In this document: one piece after another, positions 9,021 to 17,877 of the stretch
Numbering within the stretch: position 1 is the first letter of the stretch
Layout: the number at the start of each line of letters is the position of its first letter
Origin: JBDKGH01 sp039798265
GTDB lineage: Bacteria; Bacteroidota; Bacteroidia; Flavobacteriales_D; Sanyastnellaceae
Direction of reading: 5' to 3'
Assembly (NCBI GenBank): GCA_039798265.1
Contig: JBDKGH010000103.1
Span: forward strand, 1 to 64,000
Length of the DNA stretch: 64,000 nt
The notes under the pieces: model-generated
The model's input: only the letters and a program-made list of their open reading frames with translations
What the model was told of the DNA's origin: nothing
Database searches by the model: none
Program-made: the position numbers and the translations under genes

Positions 9021-10466
9021 TTACAATCCGAAACCATAATACGCTTTTGTTCCATTTGGATAAACGCCTTCAATGAGCACTCCTCCACTTTTGGCTTTCA
9101 GCAAGCTGGTCAGCTCTTCAGGTGTATTCACTCGTTCGCCATCCACTTTCGTAATGATGAAGCCATTTTGAATGCCTGCAGATTTTAATTTTCCTGCACC
9201 CAGGTTTTTAATCTTAGCCCCACCCGTTAATCGCAATGCAGATTTTTCGCTATCCGAAGGAGCAACAAACTCAGCTCCCAAAGAACCTACTGTAGCTTCT
9301 GCCTTGGCTGTAAAATCTTCTAGCTCTGCTTTTCCATCTCTGTTGCGAAGGGTCACCACCAAATTTTGCAATTTTCGGTCTCTCCACACTATTACATTTA
9401 CTTTATCGCCAGGACGGTATTTGCTGATTTGCTCTTGTAGTTGTGGAACATTGTTTACTTGAATATCGCCTACTTTCACAATAATATCACCCTCTTTCAT
9501 CCCACTTTCAGAGGCGGCACCGCCTTCTGTCAGTGAGTTCACGTAAATACCAGCTACATCTTTGAGTCCTTTCTCCTTTGCTTGTTCTTCCGTAACATCT
9601 TGAATTTTCACCCCGATAAATCCGCGCTGAACATTTCCGAATCGAATCAAGTCTTCGGAAACCTTTTTAGCAATAGTAGTAGGCACCGCAAAAGAGTAGC
9701 CCGAATAAACTCCTGTGCGAGAAGCTATGGCCGTATTGATACCCACCAACTCACCTCGTGTATTCACGAGTGCGCCACCGCTGTTGCCTGGGTTAACGGC
9801 AGCGTCGGTTTGAATGAAAGATTCTACTGGGAAAATTTCTTCGTTGGTTCGGCGCTCAGAAAGCAAATTAATGTTGCGAGCCTTCGCGCTTACGATACCT
9901 GCCGTAACGGTAGAAGTCAACTCAAATGGATTACCAACAGCCAATACCCATTGGCCAATTTTCACTTCTTCGCTATTCCCCCAAGTGATGGCAGGAAGAT
10001 TGGTGCCATCTACTTTTATCACCGCGATATCGGTAGAAGGATCGCGGCCGACAATAGTGGCATCGTAGTTTTTGTTATTATTAAGAGTTACCACCAATTT
10101 ATCGGCTCCCTCCACTACGTGGTTATTGGTAATGATGTAACCATCTGCGGAAATGATAACGCCGCTACCCGTGGCCATTTGCACTTGCGGCTCTTGCTGG
10201 TAACCAAAAAAGTCGGCCCATGGATTAAAAACAGGCTGTGACTTGGTTTGCGTTTTTACGTGTACCACACTATTCACCGTGCGCTCGGCGGCCAATGTAA
10301 AATCAATGGAAGCATCAGCCATACCTGTATAGGTAGCGTTATAGGTTGGAATTCCATTTGACATTACCAATTCGGGCTGATCAAACTTCCATTTGTACAA
10401 GCCTAAGGATACGAAGCCACCCATCAAGGCAGCAGCGAAAAACAACAGGTTCTTTCTCATAATCAT
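9021..10466 (-). CDS. HtrA/Do-family periplasmic serine protease
   Basis: A periplasmic quality-control protease/chaperone. An N-terminal membrane segment (residues 6-25) is followed by the trypsin-like domain with the triad His116 (TNNHVVEG), Asp146 (STDIAVIK) and Ser229 (NPGNSGGAL). The first PDZ domain (about 275-375) contains RGFIGVKI and IYVNSLTEGGAA; a second, shorter PDZ-like domain runs from about 400 to the end. At 481 residues it has the normal two-PDZ DegP/DegQ length. Two ATGs (10466 and 10460) are equally possible starts. In E. coli this family is induced by envelope stress; no sigma-E-type site could be recognised here. It is transcribed alone, with its own terminator. Confidence 0.95.
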   Translation of the reverse strand: MIMRKNLLFFAAALMGGFVSLGLYKWKFDQPELVMSNGIPTYNATYTGMADASIDFTLAAERTVNSVVHVKTQTKSQPVFNPWADFFGYQQEPQVQMATGSGVIISADGYIITNNHVVEGADKLVVTLNNNKNYDATIVGRDPSTDIAVIKVDGTNLPAITWGNSEEVKIGQWVLAVGNPFELTSTVTAGIVSAKARNINLLSERRTNEEIFPVESFIQTDAAVNPGNSGGALVNTRGELVGINTAIASRTGVYSGYSFAVPTTIAKKVSEDLIRFGNVQRGFIGVKIQDVTEEQAKEKGLKDVAGIYVNSLTEGGAASESGMKEGDIIVKVGDIQVNNVPQLQEQISKYRPGDKVNVIVWRDRKLQNLVVTLRNRDGKAELEDFTAKAEATVGSLGAEFVAPSDSEKSALRLTGGAKIKNLGAGKLKSAGIQNGFIITKVDGERVNTPEELTSLLKAKSGGVLIEGVYPNGTKAYYGFGL

Positions 10467-10683
10467 TCTTTTTATTAGGCGCTGGAGAGCATTTCAAAAA
10501 TAACGACTACTCCTTCTTTTATTTTATCTCGAAAGTCAAGAAGTGTTAATCCCCTTTGATTTCGAATCGATGGATCAAAAATGCAAAAAATGAAATTTCA
10601 AAATCAAGTCTCTTAACGGCTTTTTAACTTAAAAAATGTGACCTTTTTTTCAATTATTATCATTCATTTCGTTTTTATCTGCC

Positions 10684-10691
10684 TACTTTTG
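10684..10691 (+). promoter_or_regulatory. Probable -7 box (TACTTTTG) for the DUF4249 gene
   Basis: Exact match to TAnnTTTG, 16 bases before the ATG at 10708. No convincing -33 element. Confidence 0.5.
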
Positions 10692-10707
10692 AGGCCTCTG
10701 TTCATCT

Positions 10708-11706
10708 ATGAAAAACACCGTCGCATATCTCCTTACTCTGCTTGTATTTATTAGCTTCTCTTTGATTAGCTGCGAAAAAGAGATCACGGTTGATTTACCT
10801 ACCACCCCAGCCAAAATTGTTGTCGAGGGCTCCATTGAGCAAGGTCAACCTCCCATCATTCTTCTTTCGTGGAGCCAAGGTTACTTTGAACCCACCAATT
10901 TGGCTTCGCTCAGCGACATGTACATCCGCGACGCCGAAGTGATTGTATCGAATGGAACGGATACTGTAACTCTAGATCTTGTGTGCACTGATGATCTCAC
11001 CCCAGAGCAATTAGAACAGGCTGCTGAGCTGATTGGAATCTCACCTGATGTATTAACCAATCTTCAACTCTGTCTATACACCTCTTTTAATCCAGTAATT
11101 TGGGGCGAGCAAAACAAAGAGTACAAACTGTGGGTGAACCGCGGTGAACATCGGTTGACCTCGACTACAAAAATCAATAACCTCGTTTATCTCGACTCTC
11201 TTTGGTTTTTTATCCCTAATGAAGACCCGGGTGATAGTCTCGGATTTATAGGCGGTTTCATTACCGATCCTGATACTGCAGGAAATGCCTTTCGCTGGTA
11301 TGCCAAACGCATCAATAAATACAGTTCGAATTACGAGGAAGTTGATCTGCGTGGTCAACAGAAAGACGGTGGCTTTATCGCTCCCATTGGATCCGTTTTC
11401 GACGACGAGTTTTTCAATGGCCTCAACTTCGAGTTTGCTTATTACCGTGGTACCAGTCCGAATAGCACCAAACTGGATGATACCAATGAGGAGCGAGGCT
11501 ATTTTAAAAGAGGCGATACCGTGGTCGTTAGAGGGTGTGTCATAGATCGTGGCGCATTCAACTTCATCAGTTCTCTCGAAGACCAAATCGCCAATCAAGG
11601 AAGCCCTTTTGCTCTTCCTTATAATTTGCAAAGCAACATTTCTGGAGGTGGTTTGGGAGCGTGGATAGGATACGGCGCCGTGTATGACACCGTCATTTGC
11701 CAATAA
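10708..11706 (+). CDS. DUF4249 lipoprotein
   Basis: A 332-residue lipoprotein: hydrophobic signal with lipobox LISC, Cys22, then EKEITVDLPT. The N-terminal KIVVEGSIEQGQPPIILLS, the FITDPDTAGNAFRWYAK segment and the C-terminal long beta-rich half are typical of DUF4249, a surface-lipoprotein family usually encoded beside a TonB-dependent receptor and thought to help bind its ligand. No TonB receptor is adjacent here: neighbours are htrA (divergent) and a DUF983 gene 63 bases downstream. The ligand is unknown. Confidence 0.85.
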   Translation: MKNTVAYLLTLLVFISFSLISCEKEITVDLPTTPAKIVVEGSIEQGQPPIILLSWSQGYFEPTNLASLSDMYIRDAEVIVSNGTDTVTLDLVCTDDLTPEQLEQAAELIGISPDVLTNLQLCLYTSFNPVIWGEQNKEYKLWVNRGEHRLTSTTKINNLVYLDSLWFFIPNEDPGDSLGFIGGFITDPDTAGNAFRWYAKRINKYSSNYEEVDLRGQQKDGGFIAPIGSVFDDEFFNGLNFEFAYYRGTSPNSTKLDDTNEERGYFKRGDTVVVRGCVIDRGAFNFISSLEDQIANQGSPFALPYNLQSNISGGGLGAWIGYGAVYDTVICQ

Positions 11707-11757
11707 TTTTTGTTGCATGCGTAACAGAGGTCACTGATGCATGCTTCAAGCCATCCT

Positions 11758-11765
11758 TACTTTTG
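11758..11765 (+). promoter_or_regulatory. Probable -7 box (TACTTTTG), four bases before the DUF983 start codon
   Basis: Exact TAnnTTTG match ending at 11765, with the ATG at 11770. A transcript starting the usual few bases after the box would have almost no leader. Confidence 0.5.
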
Positions 11766-11769
11766 ATCT

Positions 11770-12174
11770 ATGTCTAAAAAGAAAAACACCTTGGTTGGCT
11801 CGATGGTAGCCTTGCGTTGTCCTCAATGCCGTGAAGCGTATTTTTATGAAAATCCCAATACCTATTCCTTTCATAAACTAGGTGCGAACAAATCGGTTTG
11901 CGATGTCTGCGGAGCTAACCTTCAACCAGAGCCTGGCTTTTATTTCGGCGCAGCTTACGTTAGCTATGCTTTGACTGTAGCTCTATGGATCAGTGTTTTG
12001 GTTGCCTTGATTACATTTAATGCTCTTGGCTGGATAGAGTTTGGCTTTTTAACTCACCCCGTTACTTTTTTGCTGAGTGGCATCGTAGCCACCATTCTAA
12101 CTTTCCCTTACTTGTTTCGTCTTTCTCGCTCAATGTGGGCGCACTTTTTCATCAGGTATCAGCCCCGAGACTAA
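11770..12174 (+). CDS. DUF983 small membrane protein
   Basis: 134 residues. The N-terminal half carries two CxxC pairs (CPQC near 18-21, CDVC near 48-51) that probably bind zinc, followed by PEPGFYFGAAYVSYA, the DUF983 signature, and two transmembrane helices (about 60-85 and 95-120). The function is unknown; homologues occur widely in Bacteroidota and alpha-proteobacteria. Its stop codon overlaps the stop of the convergent ABC exporter gene by four bases. Confidence 0.88.
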   Translation: MSKKKNTLVGSMVALRCPQCREAYFYENPNTYSFHKLGANKSVCDVCGANLQPEPGFYFGAAYVSYALTVALWISVLVALITFNALGWIEFGFLTHPVTFLLSGIVATILTFPYLFRLSRSMWAHFFIRYQPRD

Positions 12175-13979
12175 TGAGCGAAATTTTGCATTTCGACTAA
12201 CTGCTTGTAAAGACCATCAGCAGTGAGGAGCGATTCATGTGTTCCTTGCTCTACGATTTCGCCGTTTTGAATAACAACAATCAAATCGGCTTTTTGGATC
12301 GTACTCAAGCGGTGAGCAATAACCAATGACGTTCTATTCTCCATCAGGCGGAAAATCGCGTCTTGAACCAATTTTTCGCTCTGCGTATCCAAAGCAGAAG
12401 TGGCCTCATCGAGAATGAGAATCGGAGGATTTTTGTAAACCGCACGAGCTATACTCAAACGCTGTTTTTGTCCACCCGAAAGTTTATTACCCCCATCACC
12501 GATGTTGAATTCATAAGTACCAGGTAGATCTTTAATAAACTCTTCTGCATTCGCAATATTCGCGGCGCGTTGAATATTTTCCATATTGAACCCCGTGCTT
12601 CCTAAGGCTATGTTATTTCGCACCGAGTCATTAAATAAAATAGAATCTTGGCTTACAAAACCGATGTGTTTTCGCACCTCTTCTAAACGATACTTCGTTA
12701 GGGGTTTACCATCAATCAATACCTCTCCAGAGCTCGGATCATAGAAGCGAGCAAGCAGTGTAGCCATCGTACTTTTCCCGCTGCCCGATGGGCCCACAAG
12801 AGCAACAGTTTGCCCTTTTTTGATCTTCAGGCTAATGCCTTTTAGTACCTCATCATTTTGGTACTTAAATCTTACATCTCTAAACTCAATACTTTCGGTG
12901 AATTCTGGCAAATCAACCGCGTCAGGCGCATTTTTTACGGTCACCTCTGCGTTCATTATTTCATTCACTCGATCCAAAGAAGCAGCCCCTTTATTCACTT
13001 TAAAGATGGCATCAGAAAAAGCTTTCGCCGGCTGAATGATCTGTGAGAAAACCACCAAATAACCGATGAGCATCTCCCCTCCCATTTCTCCATTGATCAC
13101 AATGCGCCCACCGAAGAACAGGAGAATAGAGATTACCATCAATGAGATGAACTCGCTCATGGGAGAACTCAAATATTCTCTGCGGTACAAGCGATGCATC
13201 AATTTGAAATAGTAATCATTCTGACGATCGAACTTTTGCTTGAATTGAGGTTCTGCATTGAATACTTTGATTATTCGAATACCGGTCAAGGTTTCTTCGA
13301 TTACCGATATCAAATCGCCAAGGCTACTTTTACCGCGCTTAGCCGCATTCTTCAGCGTTTTGGCTATTCGCGAAATAACGAATCCGCTTACGGGTAAAAA
13401 AATCAAAGCGAATACCGTTAGCTTCCAACTAATCACGATCAACGCCACTAGAGAAATCAATATCATCACCGGAGATTTGAGTAATGCCTCTAAGGCTCCG
13501 ATCACGCTGAACTCTATTTCCATCAGGTCATTGGTCATACGCGAAATCAGATCTCCTTTTCTTTCGCCGCTGAAAAAAGAAATGGGCAAGTCCATGATTT
13601 TATAATATACCTTTTCACGGAGATCTCGGCTGATGGCCGTGCGCACTTTGGCAATGCTGAAAAGTGAGATGTAGTTGACCAAATTTTTCACCAAGGCCAA
13701 AATCACGATCATCACACACATCCACGCTAGCGCGGCAGCTTGACCATTTTCGGCAATGAAAGCATTGAGATTTTCACTCAACCAATACCAAAGTGGGTTG
13801 GCTTTATCCTTATCTACTTTTTCCCCGGAATCGACACGAAAAAGGATATACAAAAATGGAACAACACTCAGGAAAGTGAACAGTGAAAAAATGGCATTGA
13901 GCACATTAAAAAAGAAGTTAGAAACTAACTCTTTTCTATAATCGGCAACTAATGCTACTATTTCTTTGAAACGCTTCAT
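12171..13979 (-). CDS. MsbA-like ABC exporter (fused membrane and ATPase domains)
   Basis: A homodimer-type exporter half. Residues 1-330 hold the six-helix type IV transmembrane domain, with ISRDLREKVYYKIMDLPISFF as the first coupling region. The nucleotide-binding domain follows with Walker A GPSGSGKST (about 395), signature LSGGQKQR (about 500), Walker B ILILDEATSALD (about 521) and the H-loop in VIAHRLST. At 602 residues it matches MsbA, the lipid A core flippase, and related lipid or drug exporters. Substrate cannot be read from the sequence; KdsC in this window shows that the cell makes Kdo-containing lipopolysaccharide, so lipid A-core is a reasonable guess. It lies nine bases downstream of purB and may be co-transcribed with it. 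Confidence 0.93.
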   Translation of the reverse strand: MKRFKEIVALVADYRKELVSNFFFNVLNAIFSLFTFLSVVPFLYILFRVDSGEKVDKDKANPLWYWLSENLNAFIAENGQAAALAWMCVMIVILALVKNLVNYISLFSIAKVRTAISRDLREKVYYKIMDLPISFFSGERKGDLISRMTNDLMEIEFSVIGALEALLKSPVMILISLVALIVISWKLTVFALIFLPVSGFVISRIAKTLKNAAKRGKSSLGDLISVIEETLTGIRIIKVFNAEPQFKQKFDRQNDYYFKLMHRLYRREYLSSPMSEFISLMVISILLFFGGRIVINGEMGGEMLIGYLVVFSQIIQPAKAFSDAIFKVNKGAASLDRVNEIMNAEVTVKNAPDAVDLPEFTESIEFRDVRFKYQNDEVLKGISLKIKKGQTVALVGPSGSGKSTMATLLARFYDPSSGEVLIDGKPLTKYRLEEVRKHIGFVSQDSILFNDSVRNNIALGSTGFNMENIQRAANIANAEEFIKDLPGTYEFNIGDGGNKLSGGQKQRLSIARAVYKNPPILILDEATSALDTQSEKLVQDAIFRLMENRTSLVIAHRLSTIQKADLIVVIQNGEIVEQGTHESLLTADGLYKQLVEMQNFAH

Positions 13980-13988
13980 CGAGGAAAA

Positions 13989-15353
13989 TTAAAATTCGTT
14001 TTGCAACAAATCGATACCCGTATAGCTTGCTGGCGTAATGGCCATCAATTCTTTTTTCACCTTATCAGAAACATCGAGTGATGCAATGAATGCATGTATA
14101 TCTTCTTTGGTGATGCTTTCCTTTCCGCGTGTAAGGGCCTTTAAAGCCTCATATGGCTGAGGATACATTTCGCGGCGCAAGATGGTTTGAATCGCCTCTG
14201 CAACCACAGCCCAGTTTTTATTCAAATCCTCTTCTAGCTTAGCGGTATTTAGCTTGAGTTTGCTCAATCCCTTTTCAATCGAATTAAAGGCGATAAGTGT
14301 ATGTGCAAACGGAACACCTATATTTCTGAGAACCGTGCTATCCGTTAGATCGCGCTGTAGACGGCTTACTGGAAGCTTTGCCGCCAAGTGTTCAAACATG
14401 GCATTAGCGATACCCAAATTCCCTTCTGCATTTTCGAAGTCAATAGGATTCACTTTATGCGGCATAGCCGAAGACCCTACCTCTCCTTCCTTTGTTTTTT
14501 GGCGGAAGTAATCCATGCTCACATAAGTCCACATGTCGCGGCACAAATCAATGAGTACGGTATTGGTTCGTTTGAGCGCATCGAAGGTAGCAGCGAGATT
14601 ATCGTAATGTTCAATCTGAGTGGTGAACATAGAGCGTGTTAATTTGAGTTTTTCATGTAAAAACTCATTGGCAAACTCTACCCAATCAATTTCAGGATAA
14701 GCAATGGCGTGTGCATTGAAATTACCTGTGGCTCCGCCAAATTTTGCAGAAGCCGGAATTTCTTCTAATTGATCCAACTGCTCATCTAAACGCTCAACGA
14801 ATACATATACCTCTTTGCCCAGACGTGTGGGAGAAGCAGGCTGACCGTGTGTACGAGCCAACATAGGAATGTCTTTCCAATCCTTGCTCAACTCAATGAG
14901 TTTTTCTGTGATTCGATCAACAGAGGTAACATATTCGTTATCGATGGCATCGCGGAAAGAAGCCGGGATAGCTGTGTTATTGATGTCTTGAGAAGTTAGA
15001 CCGAAGTGCACAAACTCAAGGAATTCACCCAAACCGAGTTCGGTCATTTTTTCCTTGATAAAATACTCAACAGCCTTCACATCGTGATTGGTGGTTTTCT
15101 CTGTTTCTTTAATCTTCAATGCATCCGCTTCAGAAAAGTCGGCATAGATTTTCCGGAGCTTTGGAAACACTTTAGGCGATACACCTTTTAACTGCGGAAG
15201 GGGTATTTCGCACAAGGCTATGAAGTACTCAATTTCTACCCACACTCGGTAGCGGATCAGACCTAATTCAGAAAAGTAAGGAGCCAAGTCGGCTGTTTGC
15301 TTACGATAGCGACCATCAACGGGAGAAATAGCAGTGAGTGCGGTAAGTTCCAT
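13989..15353 (-). CDS. purB: Adenylosuccinate lyase
   Basis: Catalyses two fumarate-releasing steps: SAICAR to AICAR, and adenylosuccinate to AMP. The start at 15353 (MELTALTAISPVDGRY) is the conserved N-terminus of the E. coli-type PurB. An upstream ATG at 15431 in the same frame is rejected because the promoter-like TACCTTTG at 15372-15379 lies inside that extension. The fumarase/aspartase superfamily signature SSAMPHKVNPIDFENAEGN is at about residue 291, and the catalytic TSQDINNTA and ARTHGQPAS segments are present. Length is 454 residues, the usual size. Divergent from the MBL-fold gene, with only 91 bases between the two start codons. Confidence 0.97.
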   Translation of the reverse strand: MELTALTAISPVDGRYRKQTADLAPYFSELGLIRYRVWVEIEYFIALCEIPLPQLKGVSPKVFPKLRKIYADFSEADALKIKETEKTTNHDVKAVEYFIKEKMTELGLGEFLEFVHFGLTSQDINNTAIPASFRDAIDNEYVTSVDRITEKLIELSKDWKDIPMLARTHGQPASPTRLGKEVYVFVERLDEQLDQLEEIPASAKFGGATGNFNAHAIAYPEIDWVEFANEFLHEKLKLTRSMFTTQIEHYDNLAATFDALKRTNTVLIDLCRDMWTYVSMDYFRQKTKEGEVGSSAMPHKVNPIDFENAEGNLGIANAMFEHLAAKLPVSRLQRDLTDSTVLRNIGVPFAHTLIAFNSIEKGLSKLKLNTAKLEEDLNKNWAVVAEAIQTILRREMYPQPYEALKALTRGKESITKEDIHAFIASLDVSDKVKKELMAITPASYTGIDLLQNEF

Positions 15354-15371
15354 ATGCTTGAAAATGTGGCG

Positions 15372-15379
15372 CAAAGGTA
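15372..15379 (-). promoter_or_regulatory. Probable -7 box (TACCTTTG) for purB
   Basis: Exact TAnnTTTG match on the minus strand, ending 18 bases before the purB ATG. It supports the shorter start. Confidence 0.5.
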
Positions 15380-15409
15380 GCCACAAATAAGCCTGAAGCC
15401 TCTTTCCTT

Positions 15410-15440
15410 TTTGTTCAATTAACAAGGTCACTTACATTTG
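15410..15440 (+). promoter_or_regulatory. Bacteroidota promoter: TTTG, 19 bases, TACATTTG
   Basis: The -33 element TTTG is at 15410-15413 and the -7 box TACATTTG at 15433-15440, both exact consensus with a 19-base spacer. The ATG of the MBL-fold gene begins four bases after the box, so the transcript is probably leaderless. Confidence 0.7.
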
Positions 15441-15444
15441 AGTT

Positions 15445-16293
15445 ATGAAATTGCACGTGATACATACTGGGCTCTTCAAATTAGACGGAGGAGCCATGTT
15501 TGGAGTAGTACCCAAAACGATTTGGCAAAAAACGAATCCCGCTGATGAAAATAACATGTGCACCTGGGCCATGCGTTCATTACTGATTGAAGATGGAAAC
15601 CGTCTCATCCTAGTTGATGCTGGAATAGGAGAAAAACAAAGTGAAAAATTTTTCAGCCATTATTATTTGCACGGCGCTCACAGTCTCGATCAATCGCTTG
15701 CTGATGCCGGTTTTCACCGAAATGATATAACCGATGTTTTTTTAACCCACCTTCACTTTGACCACTGTGGCGGTTGCATTGAATGGAATGAGCAAAAAGA
15801 CGGTTATCGCCCTGCCTTTCAAAATGCGCAATTTTGGTCAAACGAAAGGCATTGGGAATGGGCTACTCAACCCAATGCCCGCGAAAAAGCCAGTTTTTTA
15901 AGCGAAAACATTTTGCCTATTCAAGAAAGTGGTCAGCTCTCTTTTGTGCAGCGCACAGCCAATTTTGGCGCTAGCGGTTTAGGTTTTGATGTTACTTATG
16001 TGGATGGACATACCGATAGTATGATGCTTCCACACATTCAGTATAAAGGCCGAACGATTGTATTTATGGCCGATCTCCTTCCATCCACTGGCCACATTCC
16101 CCTTCCATATGTAATGGGATATGATACTCGTCCACTCATTACTTTAGAGGAAAAAGGAAGATTCCTAAAAGAAGCAGCCGAAAAAAACTATGTTCTGTTT
16201 CTCGAGCACGACGGGGTTAATGAATGTTGCACCGTAGAATTAACGGAAAAAGGCATCCGTTTGAGTGATGCCTTTCCATTATCTGCTTTGTAA
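15445..16293 (+). CDS. MBL-fold metallo-hydrolase
   Basis: A cytoplasmic hydrolase of 282 residues, no signal peptide. The metal-binding signature THLHFDH is at 101-107 and an earlier VDAGIGEK (58-65) is the usual first strand-loop. Further metal-ligand candidates are the DGHTDSMM segment, Asp in VFMADLLPS, and EHDG near the end. The overall layout resembles the AHL-lactonase/PNPase subgroup, but a single substrate cannot be named. The gene has its own near-ideal promoter and ends five bases before the convergent 493-residue protein gene. Confidence 0.88.
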   Translation: MKLHVIHTGLFKLDGGAMFGVVPKTIWQKTNPADENNMCTWAMRSLLIEDGNRLILVDAGIGEKQSEKFFSHYYLHGAHSLDQSLADAGFHRNDITDVFLTHLHFDHCGGCIEWNEQKDGYRPAFQNAQFWSNERHWEWATQPNAREKASFLSENILPIQESGQLSFVQRTANFGASGLGFDVTYVDGHTDSMMLPHIQYKGRTIVFMADLLPSTGHIPLPYVMGYDTRPLITLEEKGRFLKEAAEKNYVLFLEHDGVNECCTVELTEKGIRLSDAFPLSAL

Positions 16294-16298
16294 AAAAA

Positions 16299-17780
16299 TT
16301 AGTTCGGATTTACTCTTTGTTCCTTCTGCTTTCGGGTGGGAGGAACATAGTTTGGATCGGGTTGGCGATTAGGATCAAAACCAAAGAGCGCATTGTCCTT
16401 GATAATGGTATCCACATAAGCGGGCACCATTTCTTCCCAACCACTATGTCCATGCTTGATCATATCGAGTACGTCACGCGAATAAACATCGAGCACTTCG
16501 TTATTGATATCAGTAATATCCACCAATCGCTTGTTGTATACCAAATAATCGAAAAGTGGTTTTAATCGAGGGTGAATAGGACAGTTTTTAGTAGTCAGCA
16601 ATTCACCTGTTTCGCCGTCTTTCCAGGGATACAAATAAATTTTCATATCGCGGCTGAAGAGGATACCAAAAGCTTCCAAGATACCGCCATTCAAATCTCG
16701 GTAGTATTTTTCGTTGAATAGTTCTAAGAGCATGTTCGTACCCATAATGATACCCATGCGTTTAGTGGTGTATTTCGAAAAATACTCAACGAGTTTATAA
16801 TATTTAGAATAGTTAGAAACCAATACTGTTTGTCCCAAAGAACATAGAATATCCGCTCTATCCAAGAAGTCTTGTTCATCGATATCACCTTCTGCACGCA
16901 GGTTATTGAGGGTGATTTCGAATAAAACTTGAATATTTTCACCATCTACACGGTACTCTTTTTCAAAGAGCTTCATACCGTTCATGATCATATCAATATT
17001 CACCTTGGTTACTGGTCTGAAACTGCCTCGGAGAGCGAGGATGTTCTTTTTATAGAGCACATCGGCGGCTTGCAGATTTCGGCCATCTGGGGAGAAAATA
17101 ACCGCGTCGGTCATTCCATTTTTCACCAGTTGAAGAGACATCAAACGATTATCTACCTTATCAAAATCAGGACCTGTCATTTGGATCATGTCTATTTCGA
17201 CTTGATCGCGCATGAGATTGTCATATAAAGAGAGCAAAAGCTCTTTTGGTTTATTGAAGAAAAAGAAACAACCGTAAAGCAAGTTTACACCGAGTGCACC
17301 CACAGTGGCCTGTTGGAGCAGCGCTTCTGACTCGTGCAGACGGGCGTGCAGAATGATTATGTTGGGTTCTTTATCCGGATCTGTTTGAAACTTTACACCC
17401 ATCCAACCGTGACCTTGCACTGTTTTTTGGAAGTTGATCGTTGCGAAGGTGTCAGCAAAAGCGAAAAACTTTTTGGAAGGATGATCTTTTCTTTTGAGGC
17501 GTTCTTCGATCAAGCGGTATTCATGATTGATCATGTTTACCAAACGAGGCTTGCACACATATCGACCTTTGGCTTCTTTACCGTAGATGGCATCGCTGAA
17601 ATCTTTATCGTATGCGCTCATTGCTTTCGCAATGGTACCGCTGGCTCCACCTGCACGAAAAAAATGTCGCACTACTTCTTGACCTGCGCCTATCTCGGCA
17701 AATGTTCCGTAGATATCAGGGTTAAGATTAACACGGAGTGCTTTTTGGCTGGCCGATAATACTACTCTTTCAAGTTCCAC
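16299..17780 (-). CDS. Conserved 493-residue cytoplasmic protein, not recognised
   Basis: A soluble, well-formed protein with a GTG start (17780); no in-frame ATG lies close upstream. No signal peptide or transmembrane segment. Distinct blocks include GAGQEVVRHFFRAGGASGTIA (residues about 31-51, Gly-rich), KAMSAYDKDFSDAIYG, FFAFADTFATINF, GHGWMGVKFQ, and a lysine/arginine/proline-rich tail ending near KQKEQRVNPN. Composition and codon use match the neighbours, so it looks like a resident gene. I believe that close homologues are common in Bacteroidota and some cyanobacteria under assorted unreliable names, but I cannot assign an activity. It stands alone between two convergent or tandem neighbours without operon context. 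Confidence 0.85.
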   Translation of the reverse strand: MELERVVLSASQKALRVNLNPDIYGTFAEIGAGQEVVRHFFRAGGASGTIAKAMSAYDKDFSDAIYGKEAKGRYVCKPRLVNMINHEYRLIEERLKRKDHPSKKFFAFADTFATINFQKTVQGHGWMGVKFQTDPDKEPNIIILHARLHESEALLQQATVGALGVNLLYGCFFFFNKPKELLLSLYDNLMRDQVEIDMIQMTGPDFDKVDNRLMSLQLVKNGMTDAVIFSPDGRNLQAADVLYKKNILALRGSFRPVTKVNIDMIMNGMKLFEKEYRVDGENIQVLFEITLNNLRAEGDIDEQDFLDRADILCSLGQTVLVSNYSKYYKLVEYFSKYTTKRMGIIMGTNMLLELFNEKYYRDLNGGILEAFGILFSRDMKIYLYPWKDGETGELLTTKNCPIHPRLKPLFDYLVYNKRLVDITDINNEVLDVYSRDVLDMIKHGHSGWEEMVPAYVDTIIKDNALFGFDPNRQPDPNYVPPTRKQKEQRVNPN

Positions 17781-17877
17781 GATGTTCTGATCCTTTAATA
17801 ACTGTCAAAGTTAAGAGAATACTTTGCACAGCCTGCAAAAAGACGTAGATTGTTCTTTACATAAAAAAGGTGAAAAA

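Noticed and set aside
9582..10241. 219-codon open frame on the plus strand inside htrA
   Set aside because: It is antisense to a protease with an intact triad and signal; its translation is rich in Arg/His/Asn without domain pattern and it has no promoter-like box.
11074..11718. 214-codon open frame antisense to the DUF4249 gene
   Set aside because: The plus-strand gene has a signal peptide, lipobox and family signature; the antisense product has none.
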